From Xanthostigma xanthostigma (lineage: Eukaryota > Arthropoda > Insecta > Raphidioptera > Raphidiidae), in NCBI GenBank assembly GCA_963575645.1, contig OY754471.1:48858820-48922819 (forward strand): a DNA stretch of 64,000 bases, written 5' to 3'. The position numbers were made by a program, and so were the translations under genes. This document shows positions 48,601 through 52,681 of the stretch, piece after piece. Below the pieces are notes generated by a model. It was not told where the DNA came from. It made no database searches and saw only the letters and a list, made by a program, of their open reading frames with translations. Numbering within the stretch: the stretch's first letter is position 1; each line of letters opens with the position of its first letter.

Positions 48601-48924
48601 GGCAGTGGAATGAAAATAAATAAATGTTTTAGGTTATGCTCAATTACGAATGCAATAAACACTTACTTATGGCCCCGAATTTCTTGAATATATATATCTT
48701 CGACGACATTTGGGTCAAAAGGTAGGTGACTGGAATGTGGTGCCCAATACTGTTCCGCCAACTACAAAATAAACGATCAAAATTAATATAAAAACACCGA
48801 TAGTTTGTGGTTATGTTTTCGGTTAATGGGTAAATTAATATCCTACTTGGGTTATTCGATCTTGATTGATTTGCTCTACTGTCGGTGCAACGATTTTCGC
48901 TTGATTAATAGGAGGAGCTGACAT
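25..48924 (-). CDS. Aqr: Aquarius (intron-binding spliceosomal helicase), 5' part, 12 exons
   Basis: RNA helicase of the spliceosome (IBP160/aquarius) that binds introns near the branch point and links splicing to snoRNP assembly; nuclear. Joining minus-strand exons 48924-48847, 48761-48667, 48514-47965, 47893-47735, 11291-11074, 10761-10436, 2590-2542, 2454-2357, 1370-1233, 1161-944, 871-441 and 315-25 gives one continuous frame of about 883 codons with GT-AG introns in matching phase. It follows the known protein throughout: [10 protein letters not shown]-like N terminus, LVSRHERR-like stretch, [34 protein letters not shown], then Walker [10 protein letters not shown]. The ATG at 48924 begins [20 protein letters not shown], matching the family start. 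The helicase core and C terminus lie beyond position 1 (the family is about 1,450-1,490 aa). Introns 4 (36.4 kb) and 6 (7.8 kb) are very large; intron 4 hosts two receptor genes on the other strand. Confidence 0.96.
1410..1946 (+). mobile_element. Internally deleted hAT element, copy 1
   Basis: A 537-bp element in Aqr intron 8 (between exons 8 and 9). Ends are CAGTGATTCCCAAA and the complement of CAGAGGTTCTCAAA, with a perfect 8-bp target duplication gtctaaac (1402-1409, 1947-1954). Inside, 1573-1659 still encodes [23 protein letters not shown]-stop, which resembles the extreme C terminus of hAT transposases of the ZBED/FAM200 kind. The rest of the transposase is gone. Confidence 0.93.
2887..3020 (+). 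mobile_element. Helitron 5'-end fragment
   Basis: Begins A|TCTATATTTAAAACACAAGC and is the reverse complement of 35520-35636 in another copy (shared TTTCTCTAGCCAAT, CAACCGATTGA and CAGATCTGT). I could not locate the 3' end. The AT-rich sequence on to 3720 shows no gene. Confidence 0.6.
3725..3862. repeat. 123-bp repeat, left remnant
   Basis: A single unit of the family seen at 8778-9440: TTTTTGGGGAACATCGGCGCATGCG, then ATATAATAATAATATAG and ATTTTTACTAGAAGTTTTTG. The GCGCATGCG at 3739 and the satellite start at 3863 are 123 bp apart, the exact period of the right-hand array. Confidence 0.8.
3863..5875. repeat. 120-bp satellite array, left block (about 17 units)
   Basis: Tandem near-identical 120-bp units. 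On the plus strand each contains TATCAAATGAAAGGGCTTGC, then CCAATATGGCGGAC and AAAGATGGCGGAC; many carry AGTGACGTCACT, others TGACATTACT or TGACGCTACT. Because 120 is a multiple of 3 and one minus-strand frame has no stop, long reading frames appear (3816-4712, 4736-5809). They are a by-product of tandem copying rather than evidence of a protein. A short duplication of the GATGGCGGACTTCTAAA stretch near 4741 breaks the frame. Confidence 0.95.
5876..6560 (-). mobile_element. 5'-truncated non-LTR retrotransposon inside the satellite
   Basis: Minus-strand frame 6552-6000 encodes a reverse-transcriptase C-terminal region: [69 protein letters not shown], then [12 protein letters not shown], typical of jockey/CR1-like ORF2. 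The 3' end at 5876 carries four AATTG repeats, a short simple-repeat tail. It interrupts a satellite unit in the middle of its ATATGGGTATC motif. Confidence 0.85.
6561..8573. repeat. 120-bp satellite array, right block (about 17 units)
   Basis: Same unit as the left block, continuing after the retrotransposon insertion. Distinctive variants (GAGAGTAACTCGAAACA followed by AAGATGGCGCAC) occur both here (7425-7495) and in the left block (4324-4390), in the same neighbour order, so multi-unit blocks were duplicated. The right end runs directly into a dispersed repeat starting TTTTTGACGTGATAACG. Confidence 0.95.
8574..8777 (+). repeat. GACGTGATAACG dispersed repeat, copy 1
   Basis: Begins TTTTTGACGTGATAACG and ends CGACTTTACAGACAACCAAT. 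The motif ACGTGATAACGT recurs inverted near the right end (GCGGAATACGTTATCACGT). It lies directly at the satellite border. A non-autonomous element is likely; no family assigned. Confidence 0.85.
8778..9440. repeat. 123-bp tandem repeat carrying NRF1-type palindromes
   Basis: Five to six units with GCGCATGCGC(A) at 8861, 8984 and 9107, GCGCATGCGT at 9230 and a decayed copy at 9352. The spacing is 123, 123, 123 and 122 bp. Alternate units differ (AGAAAGTTTTGTAAAATG versus AGAGTTTTGTATAATTT), so the real unit is a dimer of about 246 bp. Confidence 0.92.
9690..10377 (+). mobile_element. Helitron-like element, copy A
   Basis: The 3' end GGTTTTGCACGGGTACACTAG|T (10377) has the CTAG-before-T signature. 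It is the reverse complement of 34717-35500 over most of its length, with shared stretches such as CCTTTCAAAGAAATTTC and GTTGTCATGGTTAC. The left boundary is approximate. It lies in Aqr intron 6. Confidence 0.72.
10436..11291 (-). CDS. Aqr: Aqr exons 5-6
   Basis: Exon 5 (11291-11074) codes [18 protein letters not shown], then [15 protein letters not shown] and SLIKHFGSL, and uses the donor AG|GTGGGT. Exon 6 (10761-10436) codes [14 protein letters not shown], then [30 protein letters not shown] and [20 protein letters not shown], and ends at ESTT with donor T|GTACGT. The phases (2, then 1) fit the neighbouring exons. The 313-bp intron between them shows only ordinary AT-rich sequence. Confidence 0.95.
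11843..12956 (+). mobile_element. Non-autonomous hAT-like element (CAGGGCCCTCG ends), copy 1
   Basis: A 1,114-bp element in Aqr intron 4 with ends CAGGACCCTCG and the complement of CAGGGCCCTCT, and a perfect 8-bp duplication gccacacg (11835-11842, 12957-12964). It has no coding capacity. It contains an internal hairpin at about 12318-12385 built on ACAGTTTACTCCG and its complement. It is inverted relative to the copy at 36603. Confidence 0.92.
13361..13691 (+). mobile_element. Short Helitron, complete ends
   Basis: Starts A|TCTATACTAATATATAAAG and ends GGGACCGCTAG|T, preceded near the 3' end by the GC-rich hairpin-like CACCCGGGTGAAACCGGGCGG. 331 bp, non-coding. It shares TTTGTTTGTTTGGTT, AATCTCAGAAACTACT and GGAAGGCTATAGGCTATA with the disrupted copy around 30560-33005. 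Confidence 0.85.
14083..14408 (+). mobile_element. TA-flanked MITE with TAGTACGCGCCAC ends, copy 1
   Basis: A 326-bp element in Aqr intron 4 with inverted ends TAGTACGCGCCACGAATCTA / TAGTACGCGCCACTGATCTA and TA duplications at 14081-14082 and 14409-14410. Non-coding. Confidence 0.88.
14571..15073. repeat. Fold-back element with about 149-bp inverted arms
   Basis: Left arm 14571-14719 (ATAAAAACTTTTTAAC..TTGAGTCGGCGTCAA) and right arm 14925-15073 are near-perfect complements over about 149 bp, separated by a 205-bp centre. Both arms contain CCGCCGAAAAACTGAAAAGC. Non-coding. Confidence 0.93.
15115..15680 (+). repeat. Three tandem units of about 165 bp plus poly-A and tail
   Basis: Units contain CCTACCCTTAGGGTTGG, ATATGGGACCAACTTC, GGGTATACCCTTTCAAAC and GGACTACTCTGTAAAAAGTT. 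The TTAGGGT core recurs at 15151, 15318 and 15482. A run of about 30 A follows (near 15605-15635), then GAGAACCTCCTCCG..GTCGGTTAA, a tail I associate with lepidopteran repeats. Confidence 0.85.
16435..16690 (-). mobile_element. Fragment related to the 17216 Helitron
   Basis: Shares CGGTCCGGCTTCGC, CGAATTTGTA and CGTTGCAAAAT..GGTCTCC..GAAAAGCGCTT with 17220-17315. Both ends are degraded. Confidence 0.6.
17216..17617 (-). mobile_element. Short Helitron-like element
   Basis: Minus-strand 5' end A|TCATATGATAAAACAAAGTC at 17617 and 3' end CCGGACCGGGTCACTAA|T at 17216. It contains the CGTCTGTCTGTCTGAACG and TCAATGGGCGGAGTG segments common to such repeats. 402 bp. Reading frames across it are accidental. 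Confidence 0.75.
22950..23478 (-). repeat. Compound dispersed repeat with stem-forming tail, copy 1
   Basis: Inverted partner of 44036-44526. One part has inverted ends TTCAACACGCGTGAGTAATA and TTCAACTAGCAGGAGTAATA enclosing GGGGCCCTG motifs; the other (23346-23478) folds as GAAGGAGAATATTCCACTCG against its complement, with inner CCGCACTCGCTGCGCTCGTG. Confidence 0.8.
23574..23944 (+). mobile_element. MITE with CAGGGTGTCCCACGACATGA ends, copy 1
   Basis: Long imperfect inverted ends (CAGGGTGTCCCAC, GACTGCCATAGCC, GACTGTGTTGCTGGGGTGAT). The left flank reads TACAGGCCACAGGG, so the left tip is slightly rearranged. The right flank TA is intact. Confidence 0.85.
23945..28152. other. Aqr intron 4, no gene seen
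   Basis: AT-rich with short duplications at 26885-27055 and a GGTGTCCGGCTTCGCTCGG Helitron-like scrap at 26702. No frame here has a recognisable domain or splice context. Confidence 0.7.
26885..27055. repeat. Short partial tandem duplications
   Basis: GGCGTTACGCTC(C/G)..CCGCTTCAA occurs twice (26895, 26932), and AAAGAGACA(A/G)ACATATA..AGGATTTAA occurs twice (26943, 27002). Non-coding; in Aqr intron 4. Confidence 0.6.
28153..28368 (-). repeat. GACGTGATAACG dispersed repeat, copy 2
   Basis: Inverted copy of the repeat at 8574: starts ATTGGTTGTCTGTTAAGTCG and ends ATAAGACGTTATCACGTCAA. It contains an extra TAAATTTTAGTAGCTGTCAA segment also present at 59487. Confidence 0.85.
28613..29199 (-). 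mobile_element. Helitron with an internal 71-bp triplication
   Basis: Minus-strand 5' end A|TCTTTATATATAAAAATTAC at 29199 and 3' end ACAGGGCCGCTAG|T at 28613. 587 bp, non-coding, enlarged by the tandem repeat at 28802-29000. Confidence 0.8.
28802..29000. repeat. 71-bp tandem repeat, nearly 3 copies
   Basis: Unit contains ATATGGTTGTTAAGTTCGTT, GCGCCATCTATTGAATATTC and CAGTCAACAGGTATCGCCAT. Copies start near 28805, 28876 and 28947 and are almost identical, so the expansion is recent. Confidence 0.92.
29200..30454. other. Aqr intron 4, no gene seen
   Basis: AT-rich. A CGGTCCCGTCCGGTTTCATC stretch at 30230 looks like a decayed Helitron 3' end. The small frame over 30067-30351 lacks any supported feature. 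Confidence 0.6.
30455..30526 (-). pseudogene. tRNA-Lys(CTT)-like pseudogene
   Basis: The minus strand begins GCCCGGATAGCTCAGTCGGT and has CTCTTAA in the anticodon loop and GGGTTCAAGCCCC in the T arm, with T-runs just downstream like a pol III stop. The anticodon stem (TAAGA against TGCCA) has three mismatches, the T stem has one, and the acceptor 3' strand has lost a G. A functional tRNA is therefore unlikely. It could instead be the head of a tRNA-derived SINE. Confidence 0.75.
30565..30662 (-). mobile_element. Remainder of the disrupted Helitron
   Basis: Minus strand reads TACCACGACCAATTGGAGCG, then GAGCATCAATGAAAAATG, matching the 13361 copy immediately after its GGCTATATAATA stretch. No CTAG end is seen, so this copy is truncated or rearranged on its 3' side. 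Confidence 0.7.
30663..32358 (+). mobile_element. Tc1-like DNA transposon, apparently intact
   Basis: A 1,696-bp element flanked by TA at 30661-30662 and 32359-32360. Terminal inverted repeats begin CGAGCCCCGTCCC and share TTGGCCCACTTAC over about 35 bp with a few mismatches. It carries one transposase gene with no inactivating change that I can see. It sits inside a minus-strand Helitron copy, and a hAT insertion abuts its right TA. Confidence 0.93.
31021..32118 (+). CDS. Tc1-family transposase, DD34E, split by a 72-bp intron
   Basis: Cuts and pastes the surrounding element. Exon 31021-31371 and exon 31444-32118 join in frame to 341 aa, the usual Tc1 length. The N-terminal half has two helix-turn-helix regions ([33 protein letters not shown]). 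The catalytic residues are D154 (HWSDESRF), D245 ([11 protein letters not shown]) and E280 ([11 protein letters not shown]), with exactly 34 residues between the last two. The intron has donor AAG|GTATTA and acceptor TTTGTTTAG|GCT. Unspliced, the frame ends 17 codons into the intron. Splicing restores [16 protein letters not shown], as expected for the family. Confidence 0.92.
32368..32890 (+). mobile_element. Internally deleted hAT element, copy 2
   Basis: A 523-bp element very similar to the copy at 1410, in the same orientation, with the same transposase C-terminal remnant (stop at 32614). Its 8-bp duplication atatagcc is perfect (32360-32367, 32891-32898) and shares one base with the right TA of the Tc1 element. 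Confidence 0.93.
32891..33005 (-). mobile_element. 5' part of a Helitron disrupted by Tc1 and hAT
   Basis: Minus-strand 5' end A|TCTATATTAATATGTAAAGC at 33005. It runs to GGAAGGCTATAGGCTATAT, where the hAT and Tc1 elements interrupt it; the sequence resumes at 30662. It is homologous to the element at 13361. Confidence 0.8.
33611..34182 (-). repeat. GACGTGATAACG dispersed repeat, copy 3, interrupted
   Basis: Left part 33611-33692 (ATTGGTTGTCTGTAAAGTCG..ACGTGATAACGTATTCCG) and right part 34078-34182 (CAGGGTCAGGCGGAACG..GACGTTATCACATCAA) are separated by about 385 bp of foreign AT-rich sequence. It ends about 87 bp upstream of the receptor A start codon. Confidence 0.75.
34269..40765 (+). CDS. 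Methuselah-like G-protein-coupled receptor A, 8 exons, complete
   Basis: Family B insect receptor, plasma membrane. Exons 34269-34564, 35780-35951, 36381-36489, 37691-37769, 38111-38271, 39141-39288, 39696-39797 and 40537-40765 join in phase to 431 aa plus stop. Residues 1-18 ([18 protein letters not shown]) look like a signal peptide. A Cys-rich ectodomain with [15 protein letters not shown] follows, then TM1 near 128-149 ending [16 protein letters not shown], a family hallmark. [46 protein letters not shown] and [14 protein letters not shown] are typical of the methuselah core. The tail is short and acidic. It lies wholly inside Aqr intron 4, antisense to Aqr. A splice acceptor (ctttcag) just before the ATG suggests a 5'UTR intron. 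Introns 1, 3, 5, 6 and 7 each hold a transposon. Closest to the mthl1 group from memory; the ligand cannot be inferred. Confidence 0.92.
34717..35636 (-). mobile_element. Helitron-like element, copy B
   Basis: Reverse-complement relative of the 9690 copy, occupying intron 1 of receptor A. Its CTAG|T 3' end is at 34717 on the minus strand; the 5' end near 35636 reads ATTTAAAACACAAGCCC. It carries a 109-bp hairpin insertion at 34867-34975 that copy A lacks. Confidence 0.75.
34867..34975. mobile_element. 109-bp hairpin insertion with 10-bp target duplication
   Basis: Perfect 34-bp arms 34866-34899 and 34905-34938 separated by 5 bp (arm core GAGAATAGTTACTTCTTACC), followed by GTTCAAACCACAGTGC. 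It is flanked by the direct repeat gatccatcaa (34857-34866, 34976-34985). The related element at 9690-10377 has this site once and uninterrupted (10232-10241, complement), so this is a clean insertion. Confidence 0.85.
36603..37632 (-). mobile_element. Non-autonomous hAT-like element (CAGGGCCCTCG ends), copy 2
   Basis: A 1,030-bp element in intron 3 of receptor A with ends CAGGGCCCTCG and complement and a perfect 8-bp duplication attacgtg (36595-36602, 37633-37640). It is the reverse complement of the 11843 copy through most of its length, including the internal hairpin (about 36965-37020). Confidence 0.93.
38369..38982. repeat. Fold-back element with about 150-bp arms
   Basis: Occupies intron 5 of receptor A. 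The arms start GTTACGGTCAATGTCCGGAA and its complement and share GCCACATCGGGCAATGTC and CATGAAACGCTGACATTTGA. The flanks are ATATAT-rich, so the exact TA target is unclear. Confidence 0.88.
39340..39647 (+). mobile_element. TA-flanked MITE with AGTACGCGCCAC ends, copy 2
   Basis: A 308-bp relative of the 14083 element in the same orientation, in intron 6 of receptor A, 51 bp after a donor and 48 bp before the next acceptor. TA flanks at 39338-39339 and 39648-39649. Confidence 0.88.
39973..40489 (+). mobile_element. MITE with CAGGGTGT ends, copy 2
   Basis: A 517-bp relative of the 23574 element in intron 7 of receptor A, flanked by TA (39971-39972, 40490-40491). It contains an extra middle segment absent from copy 1. 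The right end stops 47 bp before the last exon. Confidence 0.9.
40904..40909 (+). promoter_or_regulatory. Polyadenylation signal of receptor A
   Basis: AATAAA 139 bp after the stop codon at 40765, the first such hexamer downstream. Confidence 0.6.
40910..43377. other. Spacer between receptors A and B
   Basis: AT-rich, no gene seen. The 41300-41820 stretch includes GTGGGGTATCATTTGAAAGG, which recalls the GGGTATCAAATGAAAGGGC of the 120-bp satellite and may be a related dispersed fragment. The receptor B promoter should lie near the right end; no clear core motif was recognised. Confidence 0.6.
43378..46893 (+). CDS. Methuselah-like G-protein-coupled receptor B, 6 exons, complete
   Basis: Second methuselah-type receptor, also inside Aqr intron 4 and antisense to Aqr, 2.6 kb downstream of receptor A. 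Exons 43378-43866, 44560-44857, 44946-45024, 45352-45521, 46412-46547 and 46614-46893 join in phase to 483 aa. An in-frame ATG at 43405 gives [20 protein letters not shown], a better signal peptide, so the start is uncertain by 9 codons. The ectodomain (about 20-195) has [17 protein letters not shown]1 is near 198-221 ([15 protein letters not shown]). Later come [65 protein letters not shown], a cytoplasmic Cys cluster and a DEMQAMN tail, like the mthl10/14/15 group as I remember it. It differs strongly from receptor A, so this is not a recent tandem duplicate. Confidence 0.92.
44036..44526 (+). repeat. Compound dispersed repeat with stem-forming tail, copy 2
   Basis: Lies in intron 1 of receptor B, in the opposite orientation to the 22950 copy. 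The stem-forming part is 44040-44162 and the GGGGCCCTG-bearing part 44170-44526. No clear target duplication was found at either copy. Confidence 0.8.
45110..45124 (+). other. Candidate 15-nt micro-exon in receptor B
   Basis: Between exons 3 and 4: a pyrimidine-rich tract ending ATTTTTAAG, then GACTCACGAATTTAA, then GTAAGT. Inclusion keeps frame and adds five residues (QF-KTHEF-K) to an intracellular loop. The TTTAAGTAAGT at its end repeats the exon 3 donor, so a short local duplication could also explain it. Confidence 0.35.
46953..46958 (+). promoter_or_regulatory. Polyadenylation signal of receptor B
   Basis: AATAAA 60 bp after the stop codon at 46893. Confidence 0.6.
46959..47734. other. 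Aqr intron 4, 5' end on the minus strand, no gene seen
   Basis: AT-rich sequence between the receptor B poly-A signal and the Aqr exon 4 donor at 47735. It includes a second AATAAA near 47519. Confidence 0.6.
47735..48924 (-). CDS. Aqr: Aqr exons 1-4 (N-terminal helical domain)
   Basis: Exon 1 (48924-48847) codes 26 residues and ends at CAA|GTAGGA. Exon 2 (48761-48667) codes LAEQYWAPH...EDIYIQEIR and ends in phase 2. Exon 3 (48514-47965) is the large N-terminal exon, [17 protein letters not shown] onward, ending DKVN-like at AAA|GTAAAC. Reading past that donor gives an unrelated tail, so the intron is real. Exon 4 (47893-47735) codes [20 protein letters not shown] through GHLFSQ and stops at CAG|GTCAGT. 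The next residues, LLDVLK, lie 36 kb away. Confidence 0.95.
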
Positions 48925-48950
48925 TTTCTACTATACTATTTACGATATAA

Positions 48951-49124
48951 ATCACTAAAAATTAAAACAATCCAAACATCACAATTAATGCTATTAGCTG
49001 TCAAAACTAAACATTTATAAAAAGTTCGTTCCAAGCAGCAGCAAACGCATGCGGGTGACGGTTTCAGAACCGTTTGCTGACTGCTTGGAACGAACCTAAA
49101 ATAACATGTAGCCAGTCACTAGAT
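48951..49124 (-). promoter_or_regulatory. Aqr 5' region, one arm of an inverted duplication
   Basis: Read toward Aqr: TAGTGACTGGCTACATGT, a 65-bp hairpin (49028-49094; CGTTCCAAGCAG / CTGCTTGGAACG arms around CAAACGCATGCGGG), TATAAATGTTTAGTTTTGAC, AGCT, then TTTTAATTTTTAGTGAT 27 bp before the ATG at 48924. A matching arm in the opposite direction lies at 50214-50314. I infer that this is the Aqr promoter or 5'UTR from position only. Confidence 0.6.
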
Positions 49125-49539
49125 TTGCTACTGCCACACACTCGACGAGTGGCATGGGAAGTGTCGAGGAAAGGAGGCAGGAACGTAGTGTGGCCGCATT
49201 ACTCGCCATGCCGCACATCATGCTGCTCGTCATGCCCAGTGCTCCCTCAATTGTCGGTTTTTTGTGCGCGAATCAAAGGACCGGCAATAGAGCACGAATA
49301 AGCCGGCCACATACTCCCGCGCCACGCAGTACGCATCAAGCGCTCAAACTATCAATGGATGTCATCCACCATCTCCGTTGGCGAGGACGACGACTACGAC
49401 GTTTAATTATAATATCATTTCGTTTTATAACATTTATAAAATTTGCTATGCTATTAGAATTTAGAATTTATTTATCCAAAGACATACAATTATGTATAGG
49501 ATTTGTCAAAAGAAAGATAAATCGTGTTTACAACTCATA

Positions 49540-49815
49540 AAATAGTCTACCTTATACAGACATTGTTTAAAAAGAGCAGTCTTCAATACTCTTTTAAATT
49601 TAGAAATTTTTGAAACTGTCTGGCAATTTATCATCAGTGTAGACTTCGGAAAAATAACATTAGAATTATTCCTTGTGTCATGTCCACGGATAGCCTGAAA
49701 CGTATCATAATTATGAATACGTCGTTTTATAAAACATAAAGTAAAATAGACGTATATAGACGGCACAGTTAAAATACATTTTTCTGTATAAAGACATAGT
49801 GCGCACACTGCCACA
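49540..49815 (-). mobile_element. Degraded non-LTR retrotransposon fragment
   Basis: The minus-strand frame has ILTVPSIYVYFTLCFIKRR, GHDTRNNSNVIFP and SKISKFKRVLKTALFKQCL, resembling the end of jockey/CR1-type reverse transcriptases. It lies between the two arms of the inverted duplication. The rest of 49125-50213 (GC-richer, with GTGTGGCCGC motifs at 49189 and 49896) has no gene that I can support. Confidence 0.55.
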
Positions 49816-50213
49816 GTATTAACTTCCATTGTCGAAAGGCAAGAGCCAAGTGCGGAGCGTCGCGATGAGTAGCTCGAGTAGGCAGTGTACTGTGTGTGGC
49901 CGCTTAGAGCAAACATCGCGGCAACGCGATGAGCAGAGCGAGGAGCAGTGCAAGGAGCATAGTCTGGCCCTAGGGTTACATGTAGCCAACCACTACTTCA
50001 TTAAAAACTTATAAATTACAAGATTTGAAGAAACCTGAACAGCTGTCGACATCTGTCAAAGATTATAAGCTCATAAGCTTTTGCACTGTAAGTAACTTAT
50101 ACTGGTACTGACATCTAGCGGAATTTAATTGAAGTACATAGTTTACGTCTGAAAGCGCTGTCATGAAACAATCATAGATATATCTAAGTCTGTTAGGGTT
50201 TCGTCGAAGCTTG

Positions 50214-50332
50214 TAGCGACTGGCTACATGTAATTTTATAAATGTCTAGTTTTGACAGCTATTTGTGTTTGAGACGTTTAGAATGTTCTGTTTTTTTTTT
50301 TAATTTTTAGTGATGAGTATATTTTGAAATTG
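50214..50332 (+). promoter_or_regulatory. Mirror copy of the Aqr 5' region, possible NRF1-like 5' exon
   Basis: Shares with the Aqr side, inverted: TAGCGACTGGCTACATGT, TTATAAATGTCTAGTTTTGA, CAGCT, and TTTTAATTTTTAGTGATGAG. It ends with ATTG|GTGAGT at 50332, a good donor. A splice from here to the ttctaag acceptor before the NRF1-like ATG (52682) would make this its promoter and 5'UTR; this is untested inference. Confidence 0.45.
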
Positions 50333-52681
50333 GTGAGTACAAGAATGTCATATATTTTCAATGGAAAATTGTTCTATTTGTAAAATAGTTTATATTGATA
50401 TAATTAGACAATATTTTATTATTAGATATATCTAACCTGATATCAACTTATTCAAATGCTTATAGGTATATACCTATCTGTCTGTATTCTGTTCTTAGAT
50501 ATATCGTAATTAGATACTTTTCTAGAAAGTATCTAGTATTTGTTTTCTATGAGATAAATAGATTGTTTGTTATCATGTATTTAGATACTTTTTGTAAGTA
50601 CCTTCTGCAGCTCTGAATGTAGATAAGATTTTTATTCTGTATCATGGCTCTGAAAGAAGTTCTCCATGTCTCACATATAAGGATTGTGTTTTATATAAAT
50701 GAAAATACATAAAAAATATAAGGAGCGAAGGTCCTATTTATAAATCAATCTATATTCTAAAAACTTTGCCAAAATCGCATTGTCATGTGTAAGTAACAAT
50801 GTTAAATAAAGAATAACAAAATAAAACTTCTTATTGTTACAGATAAGACTTTCTTCCATCATATTTAAGCATCAAGTAACTGCGACGCGCGTCAAGTTGC
50901 TGTTGCCTGCATTGAAACAATTATTTAATTTTTTTCATATTGTACATGCAAACAATATTAATTTATTGTATAAATAATTGTAAGGAAAAAGGATTGTGAG
51001 AAAATAAACACAAATTTACTAAAATTATATTTTTTTATCTATAAAAGATAGTACAAATAAGGTAGATATAGATTATAGACGCGTCCATCAACACGGCCAA
51101 TCTACATTCGAACGCCTCTATCAGAGATGGCCTCTATCTCTGAAACGGTATTAGATAAAGACCTCCAGCTGAGCTCATTGAACTCAGCGTGTCGTTTTCT
51201 ATTAGTACACAGAATTTTAAATGTATTCGATTCGTATTCCAGACTTAGAAAAGCATTTCGAACCGGTCTATCTTCGAAACCGTAGTTGATACAGCGCAAC
51301 CGATCGGCTTGGTGACTTCGGCGTGTCATTTTCCATAAGCTTACCGAATTTGAATCGGACCCGAAACATTGTCAAAAATAACTAGGGCTATGGGAAAAGT
51401 CTCGTTTTTAGTCGATTTTCGACATTTTTCAATAACTCGCTTTTCTGGTCCAGACGGCTTATACTAACACTAAATGACACTCCGAATCAAAAAATAAGCT
51501 CAACTTTTGGTTCGGCGGGCATTTGAAGTGTGCTTAAACACCGAAGCTACATTCGAACGTCTCTATCTCTGAAACGGTATTAGATACAGACCTCCGGATG
51601 CGCTCATTGAATTCAGTGTGTTGTTTTCTATCAGTACACCAAATTTTAGATGTACCCGATGCGTATTTCAGACTGTCCAGAAAAGCATTTCGAACGGGTC
51701 TATCTTTGAAACCGTAGTTGATACAGCGCAACCGATCGGCTTGGTGATTTCGGCGTGTCATTTTCCATAAGCCTACCGAATTTGAATCGGATCCAAAACA
51801 TTGTCTGAAATTGTCAAAAAAATCACAAAATAACAGGCTATACTATGGGTAAAATATCGTTTTTTTCGATTTTCGACATTTTCCAATATCGCTCTTCTGG
51901 TCCAGACGGCTTTCACTAACACGAAATCACACTGAATGGAAAAATAAGCTCAATTCCAATATTATACCTATAGATGAAACCTACTTTTCGTTATTTTTAG
52001 CAATATCAAGTTACCGGTACTGTACAGAGACGTTTATAGAAATCACGTGATAGAAGTAACTATATTTCAGCGTGTGTAGCATACGATTTATTAATGCCCA
52101 GTGGTAAGTTTTATCCTAATTAAATATTATTTTGCCAATATTTTTTTGAACTCTTTGCCGCTAAATCTGATTTGCTTTGATCATTCACTCTGTGGATTTA
52201 TTTGTGCGCAGATTTATGCGTGCGCATTTGTTTCCATTTGCCATGCGTCAAATCTGTGTACAAAAAAAATTGCTGAAATTACGCCTGCGCTAAAGACTTT
52301 TTAAAGAATTAATGTTCAAATATTTGGCTTGCAACTGATTTATATAAGGAAAAAATCTCATTAATTATGTAATGCTCTTTAAAGAACTAACGAATTATTC
52401 TAAAGTAGGGTTATTTATTATGTCCGTATAAGTGTATTATCATTCATTTGATACGCTGTTTTTAAATTTATTTTACTGCCTTTTTACAACACTTTTTCCA
52501 CTAGCTCTTCAGTAGAAATAAGAGAATGCCGAATTAGATATTACGGTAATTAGTAGTAATTTCATTAATGGAAATATAGTATTTCCCCGTTTAGTTATAA
52601 AAGTAAGCACATATATTATATCAAGAGATTATTTTTAACGATAATCGAAAATTATCGTTTATACTCATATTGCTTTCTAAG
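50333..52681. other. Upstream region or first intron of the NRF1-like gene
   Basis: Besides the direct repeat at 51085-51800, the stretch has ATATCTA-rich sequence at 50400-50600 and nothing coding that I can support. Confidence 0.6.
51085..51800. repeat. Two direct copies of a ~260-bp segment, 432 bp apart
   Basis: Copies at about 51102-51365 and 51534-51797 share CTCTATCTCTGAAACGGTAT, GTAGTTGATACAGCGCAACC and CGATCGGCTTGGTGA and differ by scattered substitutions. Matching 75-codon frames on the minus strand are repeat artefacts. Confidence 0.85.

Noticed and set aside
51102-51761. Twin 75-codon minus-strand frames as duplicated genes
   Set aside because: They mirror a direct DNA repeat, have weak starts and show no conserved domain.
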